Origin: an uncultured Granulosicoccaceae bacterium
GTDB taxonomy: Bacteria; Pseudomonadota; Gammaproteobacteria; Granulosicoccales; Granulosicoccaceae
Assembly: GCA_937998875.1 (NCBI GenBank)
Contig: CALLBO010000011.1
Location: 1-44,478 of the forward strand
Direction of reading: 5' to 3'
Length of the DNA stretch: 44,478 nucleotides
Shown: in pieces, positions 1 through 8,006 of the stretch
Layout: every line of letters starts with the position of its first letter
Position numbering within the stretch: the first letter of the stretch is position 1
Notes under the pieces: generated by a model
What the model was told of the DNA's origin: nothing
The model's database searches: none
The model's input: the letters and a program-made list of their open reading frames with translations, nothing else
Program-made: the position numbers and the translations under genes

Positions 1-4
1 CTTC

Positions 5-94
5 GGAGAGTTGGCAGAGTGGTCGAATGCGGCGGTCTTGAAAACCGTTGACGGGTTAAACCGTCCGGGGGTTCGAATCCCTCACTCTCCGCCA
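5..94 (+). tRNA. tRNA-Ser (anticodon UGA)
   Basis: A complete 90-nt class II tRNA. The acceptor stem GGAGAGT (5-11) pairs with ACTCTCC (84-90), followed by discriminator G and an encoded CCA (92-94). The anticodon stem GCGGT/ACCGT encloses the loop CTTGAAA, which places TGA at 39-41. The long variable arm (about 48-66) is typical of tRNA-Ser, and the T-loop GTTCGAATC is standard. The gene lies at the window edge, so its promoter is not visible. The decayed accessory DNA directly downstream fits tRNA genes being favoured integration sites, but no 3'-end duplication (att repeat) was seen in the window. Confidence 0.97.
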
Positions 95-341
95 ATTATC
101 TGTTAGGTATCAGTTGCTTAAGTGCGATAATTGGGCCATTCCCAGCGCCTTTCTCCCATGTGCTCCTCTGATAACTCGTCGAAACAGATGTCTCGTGTTA
201 TCGGCTACATGGCTGTGCTCATTAGGTTTGGGGATGAGCAATGCAATTGGTTTGCATGGATAGCTCACGGATAACAGTTAGATTCCTCTTTCGCTGGTGT
301 GTCTGGTTTTTAATCCCTTATGCCTGGGCTGAACTGAAGCG

Positions 342-901
342 TCAGTCGGAAATGAACAGGTTTACTAGATGATGATTGATGTAGTAACTGTTTCGACCTT
401 CTTTTACTTTTCGAACGAGGTTTGCATTGGCCAGGCTGTCTAAATATTCGTAGCGGTCTTACGTGTCACTGAAAGATCGCGTTCAACGAATTCTATTCGG
501 GTGTGTGGGTGGTGAAAGGTTGTTGACCAAGTCCTGGCTGTGAATCTTTTTGAAAGTCAGTATCTCTGATAGCTTTCGTCATGGCAGCCATTTGCTCGCG
601 AATGCCGCGTACCATCATCACGCTGGTTTCTGTTGTATCGGCAACAGCAGTTAGCATGTACAAGACCCATCTGCCAAAGAACATCTTGAGTGGTGACAAT
701 TCTCGATTTCAGAGCTGGCTTTTTGCCTCTTGAAGTGCAAGTGAGTGTATGAGAATCCCTTAGTAGGGAATCGAAATCGCTAATCCTTTCAGCTCTGCCA
801 CGTTACGGTTAGCTTTTGTAAGCGCTTTGTAGATTCAGCGGTTTCGACACCAACTGCGAGCGGCAGGTTTGGAATGTCGTAGGTGCTTTGTAACCTGTCA
901 T
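342..901 (-). pseudogene. Fic-family protein remnant, catalytic core deleted and frameshifted
   Basis: Read on the minus strand in several frames, this stretch retains recognisable Fic-protein pieces in the correct order. An ATG at 901 is followed by an N-terminal segment like NLPLAVGVETAE. Next come KANRNVAELKGLAISIP (about 759-824) and GILIHSLALQEAK, then an SSEIEN segment (about 701-722). The reading then jumps directly to WVLYMLTAVADTTETSVMM (ORF 493-699), and on to a C-terminal winged-helix tail with RDLSVTRKTAT and LVRKVKEGRNSYYINHHLV, ending in TGA at 342-344. At least three frame changes and an in-frame stop are needed. The central part that should contain the HPFxxGNGR AMPylation motif is missing. 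Family knowledge: Fic proteins transfer AMP to proteins and are often toxin-like. This copy cannot be active. The assignment rests on remembered family sequence and needs a search. Confidence 0.72.
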
Positions 902-952
902 GGGTAAACCCTAGTTAGATTTGCCTTCGATTCGAGCGAACTTAGTATTTAA

Positions 953-977
953 TGTGAATTGTCAAGACTTGACCCCC
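953..977 (+). repeat. REP-like palindromic repeat, copy 1
   Basis: Contains the 13-bp palindrome-like core GTCAAGACTTGAC followed by CCCC (961-977), preceded by TATTTAATGTGAATT. The same arrangement (TAATGT, a few bases, TGTCAAGACTTGA) recurs at 6692, in inverse orientation at 6891 and 8991, and in degenerate form at 1001 and 12602. The 901-1144 interval has no credible gene and is made mainly of such repeats. Confidence 0.6.
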
Positions 978-1000
978 AGCCTATTTTCTTCATCGCTTTA

Positions 1001-1068
1001 CACCGTGATCGTCGCAAGATCCGAAATTACATTGAGTATTTACTGTATTTTGTCGAGATTTGACCTCT
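1001..1068 (+). repeat. REP-like repeat, degenerate copy 2 (long form)
   Basis: This segment reads CGTCGCAAGATCCGAAATT, then a TATTTACTGTATTTTGTCGA-type stretch and GATTTGACC. It aligns by eye over about 70 bp with 12602-12670, which has GATCACAAGATCCTGAATT and then TATTTAATGGGTTTTGTGGA. Identity is roughly 70 percent by eye. A further decayed copy may lie at 1104-1125. Confidence 0.5.
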
Positions 1069-1144
1069 TAGCCTTTTTTAAAACTCAGAAAGCGTTTATA
1101 TAACTGTCCAGATTTTGGGGTCCACTACTTTGACAAATTACTTT

Positions 1145-2113
1145 TTAAGTCCAGAGACTGGAGGAAACTCGTGCAACTGTAGTGGTCGTGATAGATGGTT
1201 TTTGCCAATCTTTATCATTTTTGAGTTCCAAATCTTCGGCATTGAATAAATTTTTAAGATACGGGAAATATCTGCGTCTTAGTTTGTCATTTGATTCAGT
1301 ATAGAGAGAAAGTATGTATTTTTGCTGTGTTGGGGAAATGAAGCTAAAGTTTGTATAGTGATCTGGGTATTCTCTGGATAGATGATTCAGTTCTTTTAGA
1401 ATTGTCTCATGTGCTTCAGGAGGGAAATCTAGCGAGTTAATTAACCGTAAATATTCTATTAACTCGGTTTTGATTGTTAGGTTGGTTCTAATTGATTTGT
1501 GTTCCGCGCCGAGGAAATCCAGCCCGACCAGTCTAGAAAAATTGTCAATCACACCATGTTCTATTTTTTCTTTTTCAAAAAGCTCTATGATTGTAGAGTC
1601 TTTCCCAAATTCGGTCTCCCAGAGATTTATTATATTGTCGTATCTCAGAATATCGACAATTTCGTTGAACCCTTCGTAATCTTCAGGTGCTGCGGCTAGC
1701 CGATCGGATGATTCCTTTATACGTTGCATATAAAATGAGTGGATGAATCTATCTTGTCTACGTAAATAACATACAATTTTCACGTCGTAGCCGGAGAGTA
1801 GCGCGGCTAGTTTTTGAATTTCAACTGGGGTCAGCGAAAAAAAAACTTCGGATGACAAGAGGATGTTTTTCGCTCCTTGTGCGTTGGACTCTTGTAGAAT
1901 CAATGAAACTAAATTTTCAGCCGCTGATTTCCCTTGTACTGTGTGTTGTTGTAGGGCGAATGGCAATAAATGATGTGCATTGTCGTTTCTACAGCTGGCG
2001 TGTGGGTAGATCCAACCATTCTTCAGTAGTGCACTTCGATTTCTTTTCAAATATTGTTGTATAGCGGTGGATCCGGTTTTGTAACTGCCAATATGTATTG
2101 TAATCGAAGTCAT
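1145..2113 (-). CDS. Sulfotransferase-like P-loop protein
   Basis: The 322-residue product resembles bacterial PAPS-dependent sulfotransferases, which transfer sulfate from 3'-phosphoadenylylsulfate to carbohydrates or other hydroxyl acceptors. Residues 7-19 (HIGSYKTGSTAIQ) match the 5'-phosphosulfate loop. Residues 87-92 (LSSEVF) match the following strand. Residues 113-131 (IVCYLRRQDRFIHSFYMQR) match the 3'-phosphate-binding Arg/Ser region. No signal peptide or membrane segment is visible, so it is probably cytoplasmic. It stands alone between two pseudogene zones and is visibly more AT-rich than the downstream housekeeping genes, which suggests horizontal acquisition. No partner glycan gene cluster lies beside it, so the acceptor is unknown. 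The start ATG at 2113 leaves the expected short N-terminus before the P-loop. Confidence 0.72.
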   Translation of the reverse strand: MTSITIHIGSYKTGSTAIQQYLKRNRSALLKNGWIYPHASCRNDNAHHLLPFALQQHTVQGKSAAENLVSLILQESNAQGAKNILLSSEVFFSLTPVEIQKLAALLSGYDVKIVCYLRRQDRFIHSFYMQRIKESSDRLAAAPEDYEGFNEIVDILRYDNIINLWETEFGKDSTIIELFEKEKIEHGVIDNFSRLVGLDFLGAEHKSIRTNLTIKTELIEYLRLINSLDFPPEAHETILKELNHLSREYPDHYTNFSFISPTQQKYILSLYTESNDKLRRRYFPYLKNLFNAEDLELKNDKDWQKPSITTTTVARVSSSLWT

Positions 2114-2342
2114 TTAGTCTAGGGTTCAACGAAACTGCATATCAGAAGTTTCAGTGGCCCCATTGTCGGCAAGAACAGTGCCATTATTTATCGATACACA
2201 AATTATGATAGTTGCTTTCAAGCTCTTTCTCTACATTGCTGCAAGAAAACCGGATTGGAATCTATGGTAGCAATTACCCCCTACGTCAAGATAGTTGCAC
2301 GATTATTCCGGAAATCCATTCTGGGGCGGTTGGAGCGATGAA

Positions 2343-2402
2343 ATGTCACGTTATTCACCTGAAAGAAAAGATGCTGTATTAGCCAAATGACTTCCACCAG
2401 AT
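2343..2402 (+). pseudogene. IS3-type transposase orfA relic (N-terminal fragment)
   Basis: An ATG at 2343 opens MSRYSPERKDAVLAK and then hits TGA. Skipping one base restores LPP. Family knowledge: many IS3-type orfA proteins begin MxRYSxERKxAVLxKMLPP and continue into a helix-turn-helix. Here only about 20 codons survive, with a one-base deletion. It lies in the gap between the sulfotransferase and the Y1 transposase remnant, next to the repeat at 2482. The rest of 2114-2507 shows nothing recognisable. Confidence 0.55.
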
Positions 2403-2481
2403 ATATAGATGGTACTGGGCTGAAGAACCGGATTTCTAATTGCGGATATGCGCTGAGGTGCACGCAATTATTGATAGGAAA

Positions 2482-2505
2482 TTGGGGTCAGGTGCGTTTT
2501 GTAAC
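2482..2505 (-). repeat. Diverged REP-like element 3' of the Y1 transposase remnant
   Basis: TTGGGGTCAGGTGCGTTTTG lies immediately 3' of the transposase relic ending at 2508. It resembles the inverse form of the window's REP-like repeat (GGGGTCAAGTCTTGACA at 6891), with the centre changed. The second transposase relic (6988-7218) has the same kind of repeat on the same side, so the placement is shared. Confidence 0.4.
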
Positions 2506-2507
2506 AT

Positions 2508-3262
2508 TCAAATCACAACGGACCTGAGCCAAAAGCTTCTTGAAGGTTGGAGATCTGCTTGAGACTCAATTGCGAACACCGTTGACGAAATACTCCCACG
2601 ATGTGATAGGGAAAAATATTCCGCTATTTCTTTCTGCTTGTGTGATCCCAACCTTTGACAGCAATGAATTGCCACTTGGCGCGCGAAATTTTTAGTCTGT
2701 CGGCCTTGTTTTCGCTCCACGATATTGTCGACCGAAATATTAAACGCGACGGCCACCGCTTTTACTATTTCATCCACGCTGGCTTCTCATCTACTAGCTC
2801 CTCCAACTCGTTGCCTGCTTCATGAAATTCACGGTCATCGTACACAGATTGCCGAAATGACAAGTCTCCGTAGATACCTGTCATGCAATCACCCTCGTAA
2901 AACTCCCTGGTGCGAATGTCGTTTCCCTGCAGAACAAATGACTTATATTTTTCACATGGATTACGCCCACCTAGCACTCTGTACGTTTTCTCCCGACACA
3001 ACCGATCTGGTGAGATCGTTTTATTGATGTAAGCACCGTAGCTCGACCACGGATGCGTGACTAATACGTCGATCGTGGCCCCCTTCAATTCGGCAGGATC
3101 TCTATGAATGTATCTGCTCACTTGCAATAGATAGGCGTCCTCATCAACCAATACCGATTTGTATCGTCCTCGAAACAGTGGACCATCTGTTCGCTTTAAT
3201 CGGTTGTACCTCTGCGTATAGACACCATTAATATGGCGCATTATACGGTCGAGATTATCTAC
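2508..3262 (-). pseudogene. REP-associated tyrosine (Y1/HUH) transposase, truncated and frameshifted
   Basis: Two overlapping minus-strand frames together form the back two thirds of a REP-associated tyrosine transposase. The upstream frame (2765-3241, with homology reaching about 3262) carries RHINGVYTQRYNRLKRTDG, then LFRGRYKSVLVDEDAYLLQV and HPWSSYGAYI, the conserved central block of these enzymes. The downstream frame (2508-2777) encodes a C-terminal DnaA-like helix-turn-helix (IVKAVAVAFNISVDNIVERK, then RQVAIHCCQRLGSHKQKEIA). In the family these are one polypeptide. Here the first frame stops at a TAG that overlaps the ATG of the second. The N-terminal part that should carry the HUH metal-binding motif is absent, so the element cannot transpose by itself. 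Family role: single-strand processing of REP palindromes. Confidence 0.8.
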
Positions 3263-3472
3263 TTCGGCAGTCGGCCAATAGTGGGCTGTAGGCGTACCTG
3301 GTAAAGTTAGCTGGCATAGTCATGACCGTCGCCGGGTGTGCCTAATTATTAGGACCTGAGACCATAAACCGACTGCTGAGCGTTTACCAAGTTAATTTCG
3401 AGTTTGTAGGGTAGGCACCGTATTGATAATTTGCATATCGCTGGTTGCTGAATCATGCTAACTCTTAGACAC

Positions 3473-3479
3473 GGGAGGT
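3473..3479 (+). promoter_or_regulatory. Strong ribosome-binding site fixing a GTG start
   Basis: GGGAGGT lies six bases before GTG at 3486. It is the best Shine-Dalgarno match in this area and supports the GTG start, because no ATG is available nearby in frame. Confidence 0.65.
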
Positions 3480-3485
3480 ACGGCA

Positions 3486-4289
3486 GTGGATTTCGCAACT
3501 TTATTGGTGATTGCGGTGTTTGTTTTAATCGCTTGGTGGATTTATAGGCTAAGTGTAAGGGTTATTCGCTTTCTTTTCAGTGGACTCGTTGCTGGAAAAA
3601 CGTCTACTGCTAAAAAGAAGGAGCCAGTTTTTGATAATGCAACGAATGAATTGCACGAATGGAACTCCAGAGAACCGGAGGTAAACTCGCCGGAAAGACC
3701 GCTACATTCGCTAAGGATAAAATACAAATCTGCTGGGGGGCAGATAACAGTCAGATTTATTGATGTAGTGGATACCACCCGCAGAGGATACATTGAGGCG
3801 TACTGCCACCTTAGAAATGACCACCGTACCTTTAATTTAGCCTCAGTTATATCTTGCATCGACCTGGCAACTGGTGAAACAGTCGAAGACTTGAATAAAC
3901 ATCTCGGCGTTGCGCCGAGTATAGAGCAGCAATACCAGATCACAGATAAGTTTATAGCGCAGCACAAAGATGAGTTGGCAATCCTATTGTATGTTGGCAA
4001 GGCTGACGGGCGGTTAATGAGGCCAGAGCGTCTTTTAATCGCAGCGTACCTTGAAACACAGACTGGTGAAACTAACGATAAATTGGTAGACAATGCGATT
4101 AGTTATGCCGAAGTTCCATCGTTGGCAGGCTTTAAAAGAGCTGTTGGAAGAGTTTCAAAAGAAAACAAACATGCACTTTCGCATCTATACGATGTAAGCA
4201 AAAAAATTGTAGCCACACAAAAAAAGGTTGCCGCGTCAGAGCAGGAGGCACTTGACTACATCCGGTCCCGACTAGGCACTCCGGCATAA
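3486..4289 (+). CDS. Membrane-anchored WYL-like and TerB-like domain protein
   Basis: This 267-residue protein has one N-terminal hydrophobic segment (about residues 5-32), then a charged linker. A WYL-like domain follows (about 75-130: LRIKYKSAGGQITVRFIDV, then RRGYIEAYCHLRNDHRTFNL and ASVISCIDLATGE). The C-terminal region is alpha-helical and TerB-like, with ADGRLMRPERLLIAAYLE around 174-191. Family knowledge: WYL domains bind ligands, often nucleic acids or nucleotides, and are usually fused to DNA-binding domains in regulators including defence regulators. TerB-like domains occur in stress and tellurite-resistance proteins. A membrane anchor in place of a helix-turn-helix suggests a membrane-proximal sensor, but the function is unknown. 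It stands alone between relics. The start is GTG, supported by a strong Shine-Dalgarno. Confidence 0.75.
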   Translation: MDFATLLVIAVFVLIAWWIYRLSVRVIRFLFSGLVAGKTSTAKKKEPVFDNATNELHEWNSREPEVNSPERPLHSLRIKYKSAGGQITVRFIDVVDTTRRGYIEAYCHLRNDHRTFNLASVISCIDLATGETVEDLNKHLGVAPSIEQQYQITDKFIAQHKDELAILLYVGKADGRLMRPERLLIAAYLETQTGETNDKLVDNAISYAEVPSLAGFKRAVGRVSKENKHALSHLYDVSKKIVATQKKVAASEQEALDYIRSRLGTPA

Positions 4290-4849
4290 TCGCATAAAAC
4301 GCCTGAGCCGCCTTTGAGGCAACACCCATGCCGAACTGTTGAACAGGTTTCTGAGATACAGTAAGCCGCCGCTTTTTAGCTTTGGAAATGACTCGAATTG
4401 GTTGCAACTAACTTTGTCATTTGTAGTAGTTAGACTCAGGGCAGGCTAACGGCTTCGCGCAAGTACGTGTCAAATCTCCGGTATCTGTGACTGCATCAGT
4501 AGTCATCTAAGAACCTGACCCGCTTTTGATATCGTTCTTGCAGACAAACTCCAGGTCATCAGGCCACCGCGAGCGCTAAAAGTCGACGGCAGTATGGTGT
4601 GTCTCAATTTAAGTGGGCCAAAAAAAAGAAATCTAAGGAGCCTCAATCGCTCAATAATCGGATAATTATCTTTTGCTCTATTCGTCTGTAACCATGCGTT
4701 AGCGGTGCTGTTTTTTTTGGTCAAAAATAGCGGTGGGTGTCTAAGTAATTCCCGCTAGTAGTTATTTACAACATTAAATGTCATGACATATTGACTGTCA
4801 GCTGCTGGTACCGCATACTATCCGCTAGTCGTTAATTAGGTTCAGGCCA
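4290..4849. other. Intergenic region without recognisable gene (about 560 bp)
   Basis: Both strands were read. Open frames on the minus strand (4132-4407, 4503-4724) show no family signature. A short GC-rich inverted repeat (GCCTGAGCCGCCTTTGAGGC, 4301-4320) could fold just after the upstream stop codon but has no T-tract. At 4782-4802, ATTAAATGTCATGACATATT loosely resembles the REP-like repeat flank. The promoter for the 4850 gene is presumably here, but no convincing -35/-10 pair was found. Confidence 0.4.
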
Positions 4850-6670
4850 ATGCTTTTTCGAAGTTCACCAGCAGTCATTCTGGTACTAACTATTTTTTCT
4901 TCCGGTGTGTTTGCGGATCATGACCCGAACAGTATAGAGGCTGTTGTTGACACGCTATTACCAGTGAACACCTCCCAGGAAATGTGTGTAGATACGCAAC
5001 CTGAGAATGATGGCTTTGGATGGAATGGCACCTGCACTTGCCGACTTCCAGGTAGTTATGAGGGATTCGGCAACTCAGTAGTCACCGACGGCAGCAGGTT
5101 AATTGTTGGATCCACTGAAACCCCCAACGGTTGTATCGGCTCCGGTGCTGCCAATGTGTATCAGATTCAAACTAACGGATCACTTGAGAAAGAAGCAGAA
5201 CTGGTTTCCAGTGCACGTGCAGTAGGGGATAACTTTGCACGTACCAGCGGAGATTTTGTTTTGTCTGATGATTTTCTCGCTGTAGCCGCTCGAGGATTCG
5301 ATCAAGCAGCAGTTGTCGATTTTAACAGGGTTACTGTATTTTCATTCGATGGCGGCAGTTGGAATGAGCTATACGTCAGAGATATAGCTGCCAGAGATTT
5401 CGATGGGCAGTTTACTATTAATAACGAAGAACTGATTGCAGTGACTGCTGATAACGAAATCACACGCTTTGACATCAACGATGGCACTGTTCTGCAAACT
5501 ATAACGCCAGGCTGTCCGAGTTCCACAGCGACAATAGGAGTCATTAACCCCTTTGACGCACTAGACGATTTACTAACGATTAACATCACATGTGACAGTC
5601 AGGCGGGCGATAGTTTTATTGAGCCGGGTGTGGCGATATTTCGCCGTAACGCTGCAGGTGAATACGTTAATTCAGCCAGAATCGATTCGATTTTCGAGGT
5701 AAATGCAGGCAGTTTTGAAAGCTTCCCAAGCTTCGAGTTGTTTGAGCTGACCGAAGATACAAAAGTACTGATAGATAGCAGGAGAACTGCAAATGGTACG
5801 CAGCATCTTTCGTGGGTAGAAACAGCAAGCGACACATGGTCGTTTGTGCAGCCCATCGAAAATTTAAGTCGAGCATTCACCGTCCATGAAGGTCAGCTTT
5901 TTATCTCGGATGGTGGAGCCAACAGTATACGTGTTTACGAACTTGATGCAGAAGCTCGAAACTGGGTGCAATCGCAGACCCTCAGTTTTCATGAACCTGG
6001 TGCCGGCGACCTGGTTTTTAGAACGGGAATGCAGATTGAGGGAAACAGGCTCAGTGTGTTGAGCGCTGTGGGAGAAACAGGTTCAATAGCCAGTTTGTTC
6101 GGAAGAGATGAGGTTAATCAATGGCAGCTACTCTTCGAAGAGCGTTTTGAAGACAGTGGCGGTGCTTCAGGTTTTGCTGGAAAGAATCTGTTCCTTTCAT
6201 CGGTAGAAAACGAAGTTATTAACATCCGGTTTAATCAAGGTCCAGCTAACAGCGACGGAACGCAAGACAATGCTGGCGGCATCAGTGCAGACTCTTGCGA
6301 CTACAGCGACGCGGCTTTGAATGGCGGCTGGGGATGGAATGCCATTACAAACCAAAGCTGCGCACCATTGGATACCGTAAGCAATACGCAGCCAGCTGCT
6401 CAGTGCATAGACACAGATGGCGACGGATGGGGTTGGGATGGCACCACGACGTGCGTAATTGCCACCGGTAATCCTGTTAGCAACACTGGTAATGATGGTA
6501 ACTGTGATTACAGCGATGCACATTTATTTAATGGTTGGGGCTGGAATGCCGCAACAAGCCAAAGCTGCGCACCATCGGAAAATGTAAGTAATACACAATC
6601 AACTGCTCAGTGCATAGACACAGATGGTGACGGCTGGGGTTGGGATGGTTCTGATAGTTGTATCCCCTAA
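4850..6670 (+). CDS. Secreted FG-GAP-like propeller protein with C-terminal WGW/Cys repeats
   Basis: A 606-residue exported protein. Residues 1-22 form a signal peptide ending GVFA before DHDPNS. The middle, about 65-470, has FG-GAP-like repeats (for example GFGNSVVTDGSRLIVGSTE, and FVLSDDFLAVAA), suggesting a beta-propeller. Short cysteine-paired, Trp-rich repeats flank it. One follows the signal peptide (CVDTQPENDGFGWNGTC). Four lie at the C-terminus, alternating CDYSDAALNGGWGWNAITN-type and CIDTDGDGWGWDGTTTC-type units. The repeats resemble CBM10-like or other small polysaccharide-binding modules, but I cannot assign them firmly. The same unit occurs in the DUF1566 protein at 12719-13501. 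Likely role, inferred: extracellular or surface binding to a glycan. It is monocistronic, with REP-like DNA directly downstream. Confidence 0.75.
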   Translation: MLFRSSPAVILVLTIFSSGVFADHDPNSIEAVVDTLLPVNTSQEMCVDTQPENDGFGWNGTCTCRLPGSYEGFGNSVVTDGSRLIVGSTETPNGCIGSGAANVYQIQTNGSLEKEAELVSSARAVGDNFARTSGDFVLSDDFLAVAARGFDQAAVVDFNRVTVFSFDGGSWNELYVRDIAARDFDGQFTINNEELIAVTADNEITRFDINDGTVLQTITPGCPSSTATIGVINPFDALDDLLTINITCDSQAGDSFIEPGVAIFRRNAAGEYVNSARIDSIFEVNAGSFESFPSFELFELTEDTKVLIDSRRTANGTQHLSWVETASDTWSFVQPIENLSRAFTVHEGQLFISDGGANSIRVYELDAEARNWVQSQTLSFHEPGAGDLVFRTGMQIEGNRLSVLSAVGETGSIASLFGRDEVNQWQLLFEERFEDSGGASGFAGKNLFLSSVENEVINIRFNQGPANSDGTQDNAGGISADSCDYSDAALNGGWGWNAITNQSCAPLDTVSNTQPAAQCIDTDGDGWGWDGTTTCVIATGNPVSNTGNDGNCDYSDAHLFNGWGWNAATSQSCAPSENVSNTQSTAQCIDTDGDGWGWDGSDSCIP

Positions 6671-6691
6671 GCCTCGATATGTTGTACAAAG

Positions 6692-6920
6692 TGTCTAATG
6701 TATCTTGTCAAGACTTGAAAATTATCAGAACCGGCATCTTAAAAAAAGGTAATCGTGGATAGTTTCGGCAATCAGCTGAGAAGGAAAACATCACCTAAAG
6801 TTGTTGTATGGGTAATTTTTTGGTTCAGCCATGAGCTATCCGAACCGACATCGAGTCAAGTAGGGGCGGATCACAGTGACAAGGACGATGGGGGTCAAGT
6901 CTTGACATACGACATTTAAC
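6692..6920. repeat. Inverted pair of REP-like repeats bounding about 230 bp
   Basis: The left end reads TAATGTATCTTGTCAAGACTTGA (ends 6718). The right end (6891-6920), reverse-complemented, reads TAAATGTCGTATGTCAAGAC then TTGACCCCC. The two ends are thus an imperfect inverted repeat of about 28 bp in head-to-head orientation. The 170 bp between them has no gene. This is the arrangement of a REP doublet or a small non-autonomous element. It lies 70 bp 3' of a Y1 transposase remnant (6988-7218), whose family is known to act on such palindromes. Confidence 0.6.
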
Positions 6921-6987
6921 CTATGGTCACCCACCGCGCAGAGAGTAGAAAACTAAGATAACTTGACGAAGATCGATTGGTTTGTTT

Positions 6988-7218
6988 CTAACCGTAAAGC
7001 AATTTGCTATTGCCACGGTTTATTTGTCTGGTGAGTCCAATATGTGCACACAGTGCTTTAATGGATTCGGTGCTGCCGGCAATGCCTTTCAAACGAGATT
7101 CGAAGCTGGTTGAAAGCTCAAGCCAGTGATCTGTTGAAATGTTGAGTCTTTGCAGAATGGGTGGGTGGCTGCCGCAATAGCGCCACCCTTGTCGTCTCTT
7201 ATCGCTCTGCCTGTCCAT
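6988..7218 (-). pseudogene. C-terminal remnant of a second Y1 (REP-associated) transposase
   Basis: A 76-codon minus-strand frame containing PPILQRLNISTDHWLELST, FESRLKGIAGSTESIKALC and NRGNSKLLYG. These are characteristic of the C-terminal region of about 300-residue COG1943-type transposases in marine gammaproteobacteria. The segment before it (DRQSDKRRQGWRYCG) looks like a decayed form of the usual DDKRG stretch. Upstream in frame a TGA is met about 30 bp beyond the ATG, so the catalytic N-terminus is gone. It is a different subtype from the remnant at 2508-3262. A REP-like repeat lies on its 3' side. Confidence 0.7.
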
Positions 7219-7323
7219 ATGGATGGTCAGTAGTATGCCTCAGTTTCTTTTTGGAATGACTGCCCGTAATATTCGTTGCGGAATCCGGACAAGCTAATTG
7301 CCGTTCAACACCAGAGACTATTA

Positions 7324-7926
7324 ATGAAACTGACAATCGAAGACTTCGACTCTATGGCAAAGCTTAACCGGGTACAATTGGCAACCTCGCTGCCGGGTGC
7401 CAAGCCGATGTGCCTGGTTGGAACGCAATCGATGGATGGAACAACCAACCTCGCACCTTTTTCAAGTATTGTTCACCTCGGGTCAAACCCGATGCTGATC
7501 GGAATGGTTACTCGCCCTGCCACTGTTGAAAGACACACACTCAACAATATTCTCGCCACCGAACACTGGACGATTAATCACGTACACAAAGAAATTCTCT
7601 CTCAGGCACATCAGTGTTCAGCCCGGTACCAGGTTTCGGAATTCGATGCTACCGGTCTCACAGCACACCACGTACCAGAAATAAATGCCCCGTTTGTAGC
7701 AGAGTCACGCATCCGCTTTGCACTACAGCTAAAAGAAATCATTGATATTGAAAGCAACAACACTCGGTTGATAGTTGGTCAGGTCATACTGATCGAGTTC
7801 GATGACGCCTTGCTGGAATCCGATGGTGGTATAGACCTGGTGCAGGCAGACACTCTCGCATCGACGGCTCTAGACACTTATTTCACTATCACTCCACACG
7901 CCAAATTGCCTTACGCGAAAACGTAG
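7324..7926 (+). CDS. Flavin reductase-like (FMN-binding split-barrel) protein
   Basis: The 200-residue product matches the flavin reductase-like family (DIM6/NTAB type). Family features seen are KLTIEDFDSMAKLNRVQLA at the start, then LVGTQSMDGTTNLAPFSSIV (FMN-binding strand region), MVTRPATVERHTLNNILAT, WTINHV and APFVAESRIRF. Family members bind FMN and reduce flavin, or act in small-molecule oxidoreduction; the substrate here is unknown. The open frame extends upstream to a TTG at 7276. I chose ATG at 7324 because family members begin directly with the MKLTIEDF-like segment. It is a single gene, followed by an oppositely oriented kinase-like gene without an obvious terminator between them. 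Confidence 0.8.
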   Translation: MKLTIEDFDSMAKLNRVQLATSLPGAKPMCLVGTQSMDGTTNLAPFSSIVHLGSNPMLIGMVTRPATVERHTLNNILATEHWTINHVHKEILSQAHQCSARYQVSEFDATGLTAHHVPEINAPFVAESRIRFALQLKEIIDIESNNTRLIVGQVILIEFDDALLESDGGIDLVQADTLASTALDTYFTITPHAKLPYAKT

Positions 7927-8006
7927 AGTTTGGTAGATAAAGTGGTTGATAAGGACATCTTCTTATGGCGACCTCTTGAACCCTTACATGATCCCCAGGT
8001 GTGCTA

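Noticed and set aside
1..94. tRNA-Ser as the attachment site of an integrated island
   Set aside because: No integrase gene and no second copy of the tRNA 3' end were seen in the window, so only the location is suggestive.
921..1103. 60-codon plus-strand open frame
   Set aside because: It is built almost entirely from two REP-like repeat copies and has no ribosome-binding site or family signature.
2281..2463. 60-codon minus-strand open frame
   Set aside because: It runs antisense to the orfA relic and shows no recognisable motif.
4132..4407. 91-codon minus-strand open frame overlapping the WYL/TerB gene end
   Set aside because: Most of it is antisense to a supported gene, and its own start region has no signature or Shine-Dalgarno.
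4503..4724. 73-codon minus-strand open frame in the 4.3-4.85 kb gap
   Set aside because: No family resemblance on either strand; composition looks noncoding.
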